This document shows positions 24,877 through 33,783 of a stretch of 64,000 bases of DNA, in pieces. The stretch comes from an uncultured Ruminococcus sp. (GTDB taxonomy: Bacteria; Bacillota; Clostridia; Oscillospirales; Ruminococcaceae): the NCBI RefSeq assembly GCF_934476685.1, contig NZ_CAKSNX010000001.1, positions 186,001-250,000 of the forward strand, read 5' to 3'. Within the stretch, counting starts at the first letter, position 1. The number at the start of each line of letters is the position of its first letter. The notes under the pieces are model-generated. The model did no database searches. It was given only the letters and a program-made list of their open reading frames with translations, and was not told the origin of the DNA. Position numbers and translations under genes: made by a program.

Positions 24877-25212
24877 ATGGAAGCAAAAGCTATACTGAGA
24901 ACAGCTCGTATTGCTCCTCGTAAGGTACAGATCGTTCTCGATCTTATCAGAGGAAAAGATTACGATGTTGCAATGGCAACAGTTAAGAATACACCAAAGG
25001 CTGCAAGTGAATATCTTGAAAAGCTTCTTAAGTCCGCCGCAAGCAATGCTGAGAACAATCATAACATGGACAAGAACAACCTTTATGTTGCAGAATGCTA
25101 TGTTTGTCCCGGACCTATTATGAAGAGAATTATGCCAAGAGCACAGGGCAGAGCCTATAGAATTCTGAAGAGAACATCACACATCACTGTTGTTCTTAAG
25201 GAAAAGGAATAA
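24877..25212 (+). CDS. rplV: 50S ribosomal protein L22
   Basis: L22 (111 residues) has a loop lining the exit tunnel, a known macrolide-resistance site. The protein begins MEAKAILRTARIAPRKVQIV and has the C-terminal loop GPIMKRIMPRAQGRAYRILKR. The start at 24877 follows GGAAGGAGG; an in-frame ATG at 24787 lies inside rpsS and is rejected. Confidence 0.98.
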   Translation: MEAKAILRTARIAPRKVQIVLDLIRGKDYDVAMATVKNTPKAASEYLEKLLKSAASNAENNHNMDKNNLYVAECYVCPGPIMKRIMPRAQGRAYRILKRTSHITVVLKEKE

Positions 25213-25232
25213 GCTGAAAGAGGAGGTAAACT

Positions 25233-26015
25233 ATGGGCCAGAAAGTAAATCCACACGGACTGCGTGTCGGTGTGATTAAGAATTGGGATTCCCGCTGGTT
25301 TGCAGATAAGAGCACTTTCGGCGATACACTCGTAGAGGATTACAATATTCGTAAGTTTATTATGAAGGATCTTAACAGAAGATCAAAGAATCCTGCAGAC
25401 AAGTGCGTATACGCCGGTGTTCCGAAGGTAGAGATTGAAAGATTCGCTGATAAAGACGGCAGCCAGAAGGTAAGAATCCACATCCACTGCGCAAAGCCAG
25501 GTCTTGTAATCGGAAGAGGCGGCGCAGAGATCGAAAAGCTTCGTGCAAACATCGAGAAGATGATCGGCAAGAGCGTTGCCATTAATATAGTAGAAGTTAA
25601 GCAGCCTGATATCAATGCACAGCTGGTTGCAGAAAAGATTGCTCACGACCTCGAGGACAGAATTTCCTTCAGAAGAGCTATGAAGCAGTCAATCGGCAGA
25701 GCTATGAAGCTCGGCGCAAAGGGTATCAAGGTTAAGGTTTCAGGCAGACTTGCCGGCGCTGAGATCGCAAGATCTGAGAGCTACCACGAGGGAACAATTC
25801 CTCTTCAGACCATCAGAGCTGATATTGACTACGGTACAGCAGAGGCTCACACAACTTACGGCCGTCTTGGCGTAAAGGTTTGGATCTACAGAGGAGAAGT
25901 TCTCAAGGGCGAAGTTGCTGCATCAGACAGACGTGATACAAGCGACAGAGATAAGAAGCGCGGCAACAGAAACCGTCGTGATTCAAGATCCAGAAGAGAA
26001 GGAGGTAACAAGTAA
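25233..26015 (+). CDS. rpsC: 30S ribosomal protein S3
   Basis: S3 (260 residues) is a head protein at the mRNA entry channel with helicase activity in the ribosome. It shows MGQKVNPHGLRVGVIKNWDS, the KH motif VIGRGGAEIEKLRANIEK, and VSGRLAGAEIARSE. The C-terminal 40 residues are an extra basic Arg/Asp/Asn-rich tail, longer than the Bacillus protein. The stop codon overlaps the start of rplP (TAATG). Confidence 0.98.
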   Translation: MGQKVNPHGLRVGVIKNWDSRWFADKSTFGDTLVEDYNIRKFIMKDLNRRSKNPADKCVYAGVPKVEIERFADKDGSQKVRIHIHCAKPGLVIGRGGAEIEKLRANIEKMIGKSVAINIVEVKQPDINAQLVAEKIAHDLEDRISFRRAMKQSIGRAMKLGAKGIKVKVSGRLAGAEIARSESYHEGTIPLQTIRADIDYGTAEAHTTYGRLGVKVWIYRGEVLKGEVAASDRRDTSDRDKKRGNRNRRDSRSRREGGNK

Positions 26016-26446
26016 TGCTGCTTCCAAAGAGAGTAAAGTTCAGAAAACAGCACCGTGGTCGTATGACCGGTAAGGCGCTGAGAGGAAACAAGGTTTCCTA
26101 CGGAGATTTCGGTCTTCAGGCACTTGAGCCTGCATGGATCAGCTCCAACCAGATCGAAGCTGCCCGTATCGCTATGACAAGATACATCAAGCGTGGCGGT
26201 CAGGTTTGGATCAAGATTTTCCCAGACAAGCCTGCAACAAGAAAGCCTCTCGGAACCCGAATGGGTAAAGGTAAGGGCGCTCCTGAATACTGGGTTGCAG
26301 TAGTTAAGCCGGGCAGAGTAATGTTCGAGATCGCCGGCGTACCTGAGGAAACTGCAAGAGAAGCTATGCGTCTTGCTATGCACAAGCTTCCAATCAAGTG
26401 TAAGTTCGTTGTAAAAGATACTCAAGAAACGGGTGGTGAGCAATAA
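26015..26446 (+). CDS. rplP: 50S ribosomal protein L16
   Basis: L16 (143 residues) is a late-assembly protein near the A and P sites. It begins MLLPKRVKFRKQHRGRMTGK and includes GRMTGKALRGNKVSYGDFGL, RGGQVWIKIFPDKPATRKPL and GKGKGAPEYWVAVV. The start overlaps the rpsC stop by one base, with AGAAGGAGG inside the end of rpsC. Confidence 0.98.
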   Translation: MLLPKRVKFRKQHRGRMTGKALRGNKVSYGDFGLQALEPAWISSNQIEAARIAMTRYIKRGGQVWIKIFPDKPATRKPLGTRMGKGKGAPEYWVAVVKPGRVMFEIAGVPEETAREAMRLAMHKLPIKCKFVVKDTQETGGEQ

Positions 26447-26643
26447 TGAAGGCAAATGAAATCAAGGATATGACAGCTGACGAGCTTAACAGCAAGCTGG
26501 CTGAACTCAAGCAGGAGCTTTTCAACCTTCGTTTCCAGCACGCTGTAAATCAGCTCGAGAACCCTAAGAGACTCCAGGCTGTAAAGAAGGATATTGCTCG
26601 TGTTAAGACATTCATTCGTAAGCAAGAGTCCGAAATCCAGTAA
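26446..26643 (+). CDS. rpmC: 50S ribosomal protein L29
   Basis: L29 (65 residues) is a helical protein at the tunnel exit beside L23. It begins MKANEIKDMTADELNSKLAE and contains KQELFNLRFQHAVNQLENPK. The start overlaps the rplP stop by one base; the ribosome site GGTGGTGAG lies inside rplP. Confidence 0.97.
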   Translation: MKANEIKDMTADELNSKLAELKQELFNLRFQHAVNQLENPKRLQAVKKDIARVKTFIRKQESEIQ

Positions 26644-26663
26644 TTTGAAAGGGAGGATTAACT

Positions 26664-26921
26664 GTGAGCGAAAGAAATCTGAGAAAAACCAGAGTAGGTA
26701 CTGTAGTTTCCAACAAGATGGATAAGACTATCGTAGTTGCCATCAAGGATAACGTTCAGCACCCACTTTACAAGAAGATCATCAAGAGAACTGTAAAGCT
26801 TAAGGCACATGACGAAAACAATGTTTGCGGAATCGGCGACAAGGTAGAAGTTATGGAGACAAGACCTCTTTCCAAGGATAAGAGATGGCGTCTTGTTAAT
26901 GTTCTCGAAAAGGCTAAGTAA
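26664..26921 (+). CDS. rpsQ: 30S ribosomal protein S17
   Basis: S17 (85 residues) is an early-binding OB-fold protein of the small subunit. It shows LRKTRVGTVVSNKMDKTIVV, then HPLYKKIIKRTVKLKAHDE and ETRPLSKDKRWRLVNVLEKA. The start is GTG, after GGGAGG. The 78-base gap to rplN contains a small GGCAGA/TCTGCC hairpin. Confidence 0.97.
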   Translation: MSERNLRKTRVGTVVSNKMDKTIVVAIKDNVQHPLYKKIIKRTVKLKAHDENNVCGIGDKVEVMETRPLSKDKRWRLVNVLEKAK

Positions 26922-26999
26922 TTAAATAACGAGTGCAAAGTGCTGGGCAGATTTATTTCTGCCGCACGCACCTTGAGTTTTTGAAAGGAGGAACGCACT

Positions 27000-27368
27000 G
27001 TGGTACAGATGCAGACTTACCTGAAGGTTGCAGATAACTCCGGCGCTAAGGAGCTTATGTGTATCCGTGTTCTCGGCGGTACGAGAAGAAAGTATGCAAA
27101 CATCGGTGACGTTGTAGTTTGTTCTGTTAAAAAAGCAACACCAGGCGGAGTTGTTAAAAAGGGCGACGTTGTAAAAGCAGTAATCGTTCGTTCAGCAAAG
27201 GGTCTTCGCCGTGCAGACGGTACTTATATCCGTTTCGACGAAAACGCTGCTGTAATAATCAAGGAAGACAAAAATCCAAAGGGCACACGTATCTTTGGAC
27301 CAGTTGCTAAAGAGCTTAGAGATAAGGATTATATGAAGATCCTGTCACTTGCTCCGGAAGTACTTTAA
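27000..27368 (+). CDS. rplN: 50S ribosomal protein L14
   Basis: L14 (122 residues) is a subunit-interface protein and the docking site for the silencing factor RsfS. It shows MQTYLKVADNSGAKELMCIR, SVKKATPGGVVKKGDVVKAV and FDENAAVIIKEDKNPKGTRI. The start is GTG, 8 bases after AAAGGAGG. A second in-frame ATG three codons later would also give a normal protein. Confidence 0.98.
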   Translation: MVQMQTYLKVADNSGAKELMCIRVLGGTRRKYANIGDVVVCSVKKATPGGVVKKGDVVKAVIVRSAKGLRRADGTYIRFDENAAVIIKEDKNPKGTRIFGPVAKELRDKDYMKILSLAPEVL

Positions 27369-27386
27369 TTTGGAGGTGTCGTGAAA

Positions 27387-27710
27387 ATGAGTAAGGTACA
27401 TGTAAAGACAGGCGACACCGTTGTTATCCTTTCCGGTAAGGACAAGGGTAAGCAGGGTAAAGTTCTGGCAGTTTCCCCTAAGGAAGGTAAAGTGATCATT
27501 GAAGGTCTTAACATCGCTACAAAGCACGTTAAGCCAAGAAGCGCTCAGCAGCAGGGCGGTATCGTATCCGCTGAAGCAGCTATGTACGCTTCAAAGGTAA
27601 TGGCTGTTTGCCCTAAGTGCGGCAAGCCAACCAGAGTTGCTCACAAGTTCCTTGAGGACGGAACTAAGGTTAGAGTTTGTAAGAACGCTGAGTGCGGCGA
27701 AGAATTTTAA
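27387..27710 (+). CDS. rplX: 50S ribosomal protein L24
   Basis: L24 (107 residues) is an assembly-initiating protein with a KOW motif (KTGDTVVILSGKDKGKQGKV). The C-terminal part has CPKCGKPTRVAHKFLEDG and then RVCKNAECGEEF, four cysteines in a zinc-ribbon-like spacing. The start at 27387 is 8 bases after GGAGGTG; the GTG at 27381 is too close to that site. Confidence 0.97.
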   Translation: MSKVHVKTGDTVVILSGKDKGKQGKVLAVSPKEGKVIIEGLNIATKHVKPRSAQQQGGIVSAEAAMYASKVMAVCPKCGKPTRVAHKFLEDGTKVRVCKNAECGEEF

Positions 27711-27724
27711 GGAGGAGTTAAACT

Positions 27725-28270
27725 ATGGCTGCAAGACTTAAAGAACAGTATGTTAGCTCAGTAGCTCCTGAAATGATGAAGAAATTCGGCTACGCTAACG
27801 TAATGCAGATTCCAAAGCTTGATAAGGTAGTTATCAATGTCGGCTGCGGCGCAGACAAGGATAACAAGAAGGTTATCGACGCTATCATGACTGACCTCGC
27901 AGCTATCACAGGTCAGAAGCCTATCGTATGTAAGGCTAAGAAGTCAGTTGCTAACTTCAAGCTTAGAGATGGACAGATCATCGGTGTCAAGGTTACACTG
28001 AGAGCGGATAAGATGTATGAATTCGTTGACAGACTTTTCAACGTTGCATTCCCTCGTGTAAGAGATTTCAGAGGAATCAATCCAAATTCATTTGATGGCA
28101 GAGGAAACTATTCAACTGGTATCAAGGAACAGCTGATCTTCCCTGAGATCGAATATGATAAGATCGACAAGGTTCGTGGTATGGATATCAACTTTATCAC
28201 AACCGCAAATACAGACGAAGAAGCAAAAGAGCTGCTTTCACTTATGGGCGCTCCATTTGCAGACAAGTAA
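27725..28270 (+). CDS. rplE: 50S ribosomal protein L5
   Basis: L5 (181 residues) contacts 5S rRNA and the P-site tRNA. It shows LKEQYVSSVAPEMMKKFGY, the basic segment TGQKPIVCKAKKSVANFKLR, FPRVRDFRGINPNSFDGRGN and EYDKIDKVRGMDINFITTA. TAAGGAGG lies shortly before the ATG. Confidence 0.98.
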   Translation: MAARLKEQYVSSVAPEMMKKFGYANVMQIPKLDKVVINVGCGADKDNKKVIDAIMTDLAAITGQKPIVCKAKKSVANFKLRDGQIIGVKVTLRADKMYEFVDRLFNVAFPRVRDFRGINPNSFDGRGNYSTGIKEQLIFPEIEYDKIDKVRGMDINFITTANTDEEAKELLSLMGAPFADK

Positions 28271-28286
28271 GAGGAGGATATAGATT

Positions 28287-28472
28287 ATGGCAAAGAAGGC
28301 TATGATTAACAAGCAGCAGGCTAAGCCTAAGTATTCAACTCGTGCTTACAACAGATGCAAAATCTGCGGAAGACCGCACGCATATCTGAGAAAGTTCGGC
28401 GTATGCCGTATCTGCTTCAGAGAACTGGCACATGACGGTAAGATTCCGGGCGTTAAGAAGGCAAGTTGGTAA
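28287..28472 (+). CDS. rpsN: 30S ribosomal protein S14, zinc-binding type Z
   Basis: This is the short 61-residue form of S14 with an intact zinc ribbon: Cys24 and Cys27 in RCKICGRPH, and Cys40 and Cys43 in VCRICFRELA. It ends DGKIPGVKKASW, as usual. AGAGGAGG precedes the ATG. The zinc-free long form is used by many bacteria under zinc limitation; no such copy is in this window. Confidence 0.98.
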   Translation: MAKKAMINKQQAKPKYSTRAYNRCKICGRPHAYLRKFGVCRICFRELAHDGKIPGVKKASW

Positions 28473-28487
28473 AAGGAGGTTGACGGC

Positions 28488-28886
28488 ATGCAGATCACAG
28501 ATACTATTGCAGACCTGCTTACAAGAATCCGTAATGCAAGCACTGCAAAGCACGCAACAGTTGACGTTCCTGCATCTAACATGAAGAAGTCAATCACACA
28601 GATCCTTGTAGACGAGGGTTATGTTAAGGACTTCAAGGTTATTGAGGACGGCAAGCAGGGTATTATAAGAATCACCCTTAAATATGATGAGAACAGAAAT
28701 TCCGTTATCACCGGTCTTAGAAGAGTTTCTAAGCCTGGTCTTAGAATTTACGCAAGCTGCGAGGATATGCCTAAGGTAATCAAGGGAATGGGTATCGCTA
28801 TCGTTTCCACATCTAAGGGCGTTATCACAGACAAGAAGGCAAGAGAGCTTAATGTCGGCGGCGAAGTTCTCGCATTCATCTGGTAA
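28488..28886 (+). CDS. rpsH: 30S ribosomal protein S8
   Basis: S8 (132 residues) binds the central domain of 16S rRNA and, in E. coli, represses the spc operon. It shows ITDTIADLLTRIRNASTAKH, VPASNMKKSITQILVDEGYV, LRRVSKPGLRIYA and GIAIVSTSKGVITDKKARE. AAAGGAGG precedes the ATG. Confidence 0.98.
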   Translation: MQITDTIADLLTRIRNASTAKHATVDVPASNMKKSITQILVDEGYVKDFKVIEDGKQGIIRITLKYDENRNSVITGLRRVSKPGLRIYASCEDMPKVIKGMGIAIVSTSKGVITDKKARELNVGGEVLAFIW

Positions 28887-28901
28887 GGAGGACTAAAGAT
28901 T

Positions 28902-29453
28902 ATGTCAAGAATTGGTATTAAGCCTATTAGTGTTCCTGCAGGTGTAGAGGTAACTGTTGCAGAAGGTAACGTAGTTACAGCAAAGGGTCCTAAGGGCACA
29001 CTTACAAAAGAGTTCCACAAGGATATGATTATCAAGGTAGCAGACGGTGTTATCACAGTAGAGCGTCCATCAGAGGATAAGCTCCACAAGTCACTTCACG
29101 GTCTGACAAGAACACTGGTAGCCAATATGGTTGAAGGTGTTTCAAACGGTTTCTCCAAGAAGCTTGAAATTGTCGGTGTAGGTTACAGAGCTCAGAAGCA
29201 GGGCAAGAACCTTGTAATGAACCTCGGATTTTCACACCAGGTTATAGTTGAAGAAACAGATACGATCAAGATCGAAGTTCCTGACGCTAACCATATTATA
29301 ATTTCTGGCTGCGACAAGCAGGAAGTTGGTCAGTTTGCTTGTGAGATTCGTGAGAAGCGTCCGCCGGAGCCTTATAAGGGTAAGGGTATCCGCTATGATG
29401 GCGAGTACGTTATCCGTAAGGAAGGTAAGGCCGGTAAGGGCAGCAAGAAGTAA
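28902..29453 (+). CDS. rplF: 50S ribosomal protein L6
   Basis: L6 (183 residues) lies near the sarcin-ricin loop and the factor-binding site. It begins MSRIGIKPISVPAGVEVTVA and has the second-domain motif KKLEIVGVGYRAQKQGKNLV and the conserved EIREKRPPEPYKGKGIRYDG. GGAGG precedes the ATG. Confidence 0.98.
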   Translation: MSRIGIKPISVPAGVEVTVAEGNVVTAKGPKGTLTKEFHKDMIIKVADGVITVERPSEDKLHKSLHGLTRTLVANMVEGVSNGFSKKLEIVGVGYRAQKQGKNLVMNLGFSHQVIVEETDTIKIEVPDANHIIISGCDKQEVGQFACEIREKRPPEPYKGKGIRYDGEYVIRKEGKAGKGSKK

Positions 29454-29471
29454 TAAAAGGAGAGAATTACT

Positions 29472-29831
29472 ATGGTTAAAAAGCTTGACAGAGCTAAGGC
29501 AAGAGCAAAAAGACATCAGAGAATCCGCAACAAGATCAGCGGAACAGCTGATTGTCCTCGCCTCAACGTATTCCGCTCCTCTAAGCATATATATGCACAG
29601 ATTATCGACGACATCAACGGCGTAACACTTTGCAGCGCATCATCAATGTCCAAGGATTTCGAGGGCAATGGCGGCAACAAGGAAGGCGCACGTAAAGTCG
29701 GCGAAATGATCGCTGCAGCAGCTAAGGCAAAGGGCATCGAGAATGTCGTATTCGACAGAGGCGGCTACCTTTACCACGGCAGAGTGCAGGAATTAGCAGA
29801 CGGAGCCCGTGAAGGCGGACTTAAGTTCTAA
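29472..29831 (+). CDS. rplR: 50S ribosomal protein L18
   Basis: L18 (119 residues) binds 5S rRNA together with L5. It shows RAKRHQRIRNKISGTADCPR, FRSSKHIYAQIIDD and FDRGGYLYHGRVQELADGAR. AAAGGAGAG precedes the start; spacing to rplF and rpsE is 15-18 bases. Confidence 0.98.
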   Translation: MVKKLDRAKARAKRHQRIRNKISGTADCPRLNVFRSSKHIYAQIIDDINGVTLCSASSMSKDFEGNGGNKEGARKVGEMIAAAAKAKGIENVVFDRGGYLYHGRVQELADGAREGGLKF

Positions 29832-29846
29832 GAAGGAGGAAATACA

Positions 29847-30347
29847 ATGGCTTTAATAGACGCTTCAAATATGGAGCTTGCTGAAAAGGTTGTTGCGATT
29901 AACAGAGTTTCAAAGACTGTTAAGGGCGGACGTATCATGAAGTTCGCAGCCCTTGTTGTCGTAGGCGACGGAAACGGCATTGTAGGCTTCGGAATCGGTA
30001 AGTCAGGTGAAGTTCCTGACGCAATCAGAAAGGCTATTCAGGACGCTAAGAAGAACCTCATCAAGATTTCTCTCAAGGGTACAACAATTCCTCACGAGAT
30101 CGTTGGTAAGTTCGGCGCCGGCGAAGTTCTTATGAAGCCTGCTGCACCCGGTACCGGAATCATCGCAGGCGGCACAGTAAGAGCAGTAGTAGAAGCTGTG
30201 GGTATCAAGGACATCAGAGCAAAGTCACTGCGTTCTAACAATCCATACAATGCAGTAAGAGCTACTATAAACGGACTTGCAAATGTAAGATCCGCAGAAC
30301 AGATTGCTGAACTCAGAGGCAAGACTGTAAAGGAAATTTTGGGCTAA
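29847..30347 (+). CDS. rpsE: 30S ribosomal protein S5
   Basis: S5 (166 residues) shapes the mRNA entry channel and decoding accuracy. It shows LAEKVVAINRVSKTVKGGRI, VGDGNGIVGFGIGKSGEVP, GKFGAGEVLMKPAAPGTGII and SNNPYNAVRATINGLANV. GAAGGAGG precedes the ATG. Confidence 0.98.
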   Translation: MALIDASNMELAEKVVAINRVSKTVKGGRIMKFAALVVVGDGNGIVGFGIGKSGEVPDAIRKAIQDAKKNLIKISLKGTTIPHEIVGKFGAGEVLMKPAAPGTGIIAGGTVRAVVEAVGIKDIRAKSLRSNNPYNAVRATINGLANVRSAEQIAELRGKTVKEILG

Positions 30348-30362
30348 GGAGGATAAACAGTT

Positions 30363-30542
30363 ATGGCAAACCTGAAGATTGAACTGATCAAGAGCCTTAA
30401 CGGCAGAAGCGCAAAGCAGATCGCAACTGCAAATTCTCTTGGTCTGAGAAAAATCGGGGATACAAATGTACAGCCTGATAACGCTTGTACACAGGGTAAG
30501 ATCAAGCTGGTATCCCACCTTATTAAAGTAACCGAAGCGTAA
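30363..30542 (+). CDS. rpmD: 50S ribosomal protein L30
   Basis: This is a 59-residue gene between rpsE and rplO, the usual position of rpmD. The translation begins MANLKIELIKSLNGRSAKQI, continues LGLRKIGDTNVQPDNACTQG and ends LVSHLIKVTEA, matching the L30 core (LKIxLxKS, LGLRKI). GCTAAGGAGG lies just upstream. Some bacteria lack L30; it is intact here. Confidence 0.95.
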   Translation: MANLKIELIKSLNGRSAKQIATANSLGLRKIGDTNVQPDNACTQGKIKLVSHLIKVTEA

Positions 30543-30561
30543 AGCAAGGAGGTGCAAACAC

Positions 30562-31002
30562 ATGAAACTGCATGAATTATCACCTGCTGCCGGATCCACA
30601 AAGGAAGTTAAGCGTAAGGGCAGAGGTCACGGTTCAGGAAACGGTAAGACAGCCGGCAAGGGACATAAGGGTCAGAAGGCTCGTTCAGGCGGCGGCGTAA
30701 GACCGGGCTTCGAGGGCGGACAGACAGCTCTTGCAAGAAGAATTCCTAAGCGTGGATTCAACAACATTTTCGCTACTAAGTATGCAACTATCAATGTATC
30801 AGATCTCGAAAAGTTCGTAGAAGGTACAGTTGTAGATACAGAGCTTCTTAAGGCATCGGGCATCATCAAGAAGGAGCTCGATGGAATAAAGGTTCTCGGA
30901 AACGGTGAACTCACTAAAAACCTTACCGTCAAGGCTGCTAAGTTCTCAGCAGCTGCAAAGGAAAAGATTGAAAAGGCAGGCGGGAAGGCTGAGGTGATGT
31001 AA
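30562..31002 (+). CDS. rplO: 50S ribosomal protein L15
   Basis: L15 (146 residues) is a large-subunit assembly protein. It shows MKLHELSPAAGSTKEVKRKG, the Gly/Lys-rich KTAGKGHKGQKARSGGGVRP and FEGGQTALARRIPKRGF. AAGGAGG precedes the ATG. The stop is two bases before the secY start, implying coupled translation. Confidence 0.98.
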   Translation: MKLHELSPAAGSTKEVKRKGRGHGSGNGKTAGKGHKGQKARSGGGVRPGFEGGQTALARRIPKRGFNNIFATKYATINVSDLEKFVEGTVVDTELLKASGIIKKELDGIKVLGNGELTKNLTVKAAKFSAAAKEKIEKAGGKAEVM

Positions 31003-31004
31003 TT

Positions 31005-32312
31005 GTGATAGAGACATTTCGTAATGCCTGGAAGGTTCCGGAGTTAAGAAAGAAACTGCTCTTTACATTTTTCATCATCATTATTTACAGAATAGGCGGT
31101 ACCGTTCCTGCCCCATACCTCGATGCAGCAGCGCTGTCATCTTGGTTCAGCAGTAACGATTCCGGCAATTTCTTCAGCTATCTGAACGTACTCTCAGGCG
31201 GTAACTTCGCCAAAGCAACAGTTATGGCGCTGTCCGTCGGACCGTACATCAATGCTCAGATCATTATTCAGCTTCTGACATATGCGCTTCCTCCTCTTGA
31301 AAGACTTTCTAAGGAAGGTCCTGAGGGAAGAAAAACGCTTAATAAGATCACAAAGTACACTGCGTTGGCTATCGCCCTCTTCCAGGGCTGGGCTTACTAC
31401 CGCACAATGCTGTCGGCAGGAGCTGTGCTTTACACAGGTTCAAACTTTGAGAGATATTTTGCAGAAGTTATCATCATTCTGTGCTTCACAGCAGGTTCGT
31501 CCCTGACGATCTGGCTGGGAGATCAGATCAACGAAAAGGGTATCGGAAACGGTATTTCAATGCTCCTCTTCGCCGGCATCATTGCCAGAGGACCATCAGC
31601 GGTCATCTCACTTGTACAGCTCATGATCGACGGAGCTAAGCAGGGCGAAACAAAGTATATGATCCTTGTACCGGTTATCCTCGTAGTATTTGTTCTTATG
31701 ATCGGCTTTATCATCTTCATGAATAACGCCGAGAGAAGAATTCCGATCCAGTACGCTAAGCGTGTAGTAGGCAGAAAGCAGTACGGCGGACAGAACACCT
31801 TTATCCCTGTAAAGATCGCAATGAGCGGAGTTCTTCCGATCATCTTTGCTATGGCGTTCATGTCACTCCCGTCAACACTTGAGCTTTTCATCAAGCCAAA
31901 GTCAGGCAGCTTCTATGACAAGTTCCTTGACTGGTTCAACTACACACATCCGTTCTATGCTTGTCTGTACTTCCTGCTTATCATAGGATTCAACTATTTC
32001 TATGTATCAATGCAGTACAATCCGGTTGAGATCGCTAACAACCTCAGACAGAACAACGGCGGAGTTCCCGGAATAAGACCGGGTAAGCCGACAAGCGATT
32101 ACCTCAAGAAGATCCTGTCAAAGATAACTTTGGTAGGTGCGGTATTCCTCGGATTTATCGCTATCTTCCCGATAATCTTCTCGGCTATCACAAAGATGAA
32201 TATCGCTATGGGCGGTACATCTATCCTTATCGTTGTAAGCGTTGCGCTTGAAACGGCAAGAACAATGGAATCTCAGATGATGATGCGTCATCACTCAGGA
32301 TTCCTTAAATAA
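31005..32312 (+). CDS. secY: Preprotein translocase subunit SecY
   Basis: SecY is the channel of the Sec secretion machine in the cytoplasmic membrane. The 435-residue protein has about ten membrane segments. Conserved pieces are RIGGTVPAPYLD, SVGPYINAQIIIQLLTYALP, GPEGRKTLNKITKY, NEKGIGNGISMLLFAGI, PIQYAKRVVGRKQYGGQ and NNGGVPGIRPGKPTSDYL. The start is GTG at 31005, two bases after the rplO stop. It feeds secretion of the lipoproteins and pilins encoded elsewhere in the window. Confidence 0.98.
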   Translation: MIETFRNAWKVPELRKKLLFTFFIIIIYRIGGTVPAPYLDAAALSSWFSSNDSGNFFSYLNVLSGGNFAKATVMALSVGPYINAQIIIQLLTYALPPLERLSKEGPEGRKTLNKITKYTALAIALFQGWAYYRTMLSAGAVLYTGSNFERYFAEVIIILCFTAGSSLTIWLGDQINEKGIGNGISMLLFAGIIARGPSAVISLVQLMIDGAKQGETKYMILVPVILVVFVLMIGFIIFMNNAERRIPIQYAKRVVGRKQYGGQNTFIPVKIAMSGVLPIIFAMAFMSLPSTLELFIKPKSGSFYDKFLDWFNYTHPFYACLYFLLIIGFNYFYVSMQYNPVEIANNLRQNNGGVPGIRPGKPTSDYLKKILSKITLVGAVFLGFIAIFPIIFSAITKMNIAMGGTSILIVVSVALETARTMESQMMMRHHSGFLK

Positions 32313-32347
32313 AACACCAACGTCTGATTGAGAAAAGGAGTTATACC

Positions 32348-32980
32348 ATGAATATTATTCTTTTAGGCGCTCCTGGAGCAGGCAAGGGTACTCAGGCAGA
32401 GGTTATCTGCAAAGAGCTTAATATCCCTACCATCTCCACAGGCAATATGCTCAGAGCTGCTGTTAAGGCAGGCACTGAGTATGGCCTTAAGGCTAAGGCT
32501 GCTATGGACGCAGGCGCACTTGTTTCCGATGAAATTGTTATAGGTATCCTTAAAGACAGGATCGCTGAGCCTGACGCTCAGAACGGTTTCATTCTTGACG
32601 GTTTCCCAAGAACAGTTCCTCAGGCTGAGGCACTCGACGAAATGGGAGTACAGATCGACAAGGTCATCGAGATCTACGTTCCTGACGAAACGATTCAGCA
32701 GAGACTTTCAGGCAGAAGAGTTTGTCTGGACTGCGGTGCAACCTATCATACAGAATTCAAGCCATCAAAGGTTGAGGGTGTATGCGATGTTTGCGGAAAG
32801 CCTATCGTGATCCGTAAGGACGACGAACCCGCAACCGTTCTCAGCAGACTTGAAACATATCATAAGTCGACTGCTCCGCTGAAGGACTACTACGGAAAGC
32901 AGGGCAAACTTGTTACCGTTGAAGGACAGGACAAGGTCGAGGATACTTCAAAACTTACACTTGCAGCTATAAAAGGCTGA
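32348..32980 (+). CDS. adk: Adenylate kinase, zinc-lid type
   Basis: The enzyme interconverts AMP, ADP and ATP. It has the P-loop GAPGAGKGTQ (7-16), the AMP-binding STGNMLRAAV, and the LID domain with four cysteines (126, 129, 146, 149 in VCLDCGATYH and VCDVCGKP), a structural zinc site typical of Gram-positive enzymes. Its 210 residues fit. AAAGGAG precedes the start. It follows secY as in most Firmicutes spc operons. Confidence 0.98.
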   Translation: MNIILLGAPGAGKGTQAEVICKELNIPTISTGNMLRAAVKAGTEYGLKAKAAMDAGALVSDEIVIGILKDRIAEPDAQNGFILDGFPRTVPQAEALDEMGVQIDKVIEIYVPDETIQQRLSGRRVCLDCGATYHTEFKPSKVEGVCDVCGKPIVIRKDDEPATVLSRLETYHKSTAPLKDYYGKQGKLVTVEGQDKVEDTSKLTLAAIKG

Positions 32981-33024
32981 TGCAGCGTATAACGCTGATA
33001 GAAAGTTTCTTTCGAGGTTAATAA

Positions 33025-33771
33025 ATGATATGTGTTAAATCCAATAAAGAAATCGAGAAAATGCAGAAGGCGGGTAAAATCACCGCCGGAGCATTGATCG
33101 CTGCAGGCGAGGCTATCAGACCGGGTATGACTACCCACGAGCTTGATAAAGTCGTTTACAGATATATTACCTCTCATGGTGCAAAGCCAAGCTTCTTAGG
33201 CTACGGCGGTTTCCCCGGTTCGGCTTGCATCTCAATAAATGATGAGGTCATTCACGGGATCCCGGGACCGAGAAAAATCCAGGAGGGTGATATCGTGTCC
33301 GTTGACGTGGGAGCTTATATAGACGGCTATCACGGAGATTCCTGTAAGACCTTTGCGGTGGGTGAAGTTTCACCTGAGGCTAAGGCTCTTATGAAGTCCA
33401 CTGAGGAAAGCCTTTATCTTGCGATAAGCATGGTAAAGCCGGGCGTAAGACTCGGAGATCTCGGTGCGGCTATCGCTAAATACAACGAAGATAACGGTTA
33501 TTCCGTTGTCAGACAGTTTGTTGGTCACGGAGTCGGAAGAGATCTTCACGAAGATCCTGAAGTTCCGAATTTCGGCAAGGCAGGTCACGGCATAAGACTG
33601 ACTGCGGGTATGGTCATCGCTATCGAGCCGATGATAAACCAGGGTACTGCCGAGGTAAAGACCATGAGCGATCATTGGACAGTAAAGACCAGAGATGGTA
33701 AGCTGTCAGCTCACTTTGAGCATACAATCGCTGTTACTCAGGACGGCTGCGTAATTCTTACAAAGGCGTAA
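33025..33771 (+). CDS. map: Methionine aminopeptidase, type I
   Basis: The enzyme removes the initiator methionine from nascent proteins with a dinuclear metal centre. The metal ligands can be followed in VSVDVGAYIDGYHGDSCKTF (two Asp), GHGVGRDLHEDP (His), AIEPMINQG (Glu) and HFEHTIAVT (Glu). The 248-residue length is that of the short type Ia form without an N-terminal zinc domain. It is 44 bases after adk and 12 before the KOW-protein gene. Confidence 0.97.
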   Translation: MICVKSNKEIEKMQKAGKITAGALIAAGEAIRPGMTTHELDKVVYRYITSHGAKPSFLGYGGFPGSACISINDEVIHGIPGPRKIQEGDIVSVDVGAYIDGYHGDSCKTFAVGEVSPEAKALMKSTEESLYLAISMVKPGVRLGDLGAAIAKYNEDNGYSVVRQFVGHGVGRDLHEDPEVPNFGKAGHGIRLTAGMVIAIEPMINQGTAEVKTMSDHWTVKTRDGKLSAHFEHTIAVTQDGCVILTKA

Positions 33772-33783
33772 AGGGTAAGCGTT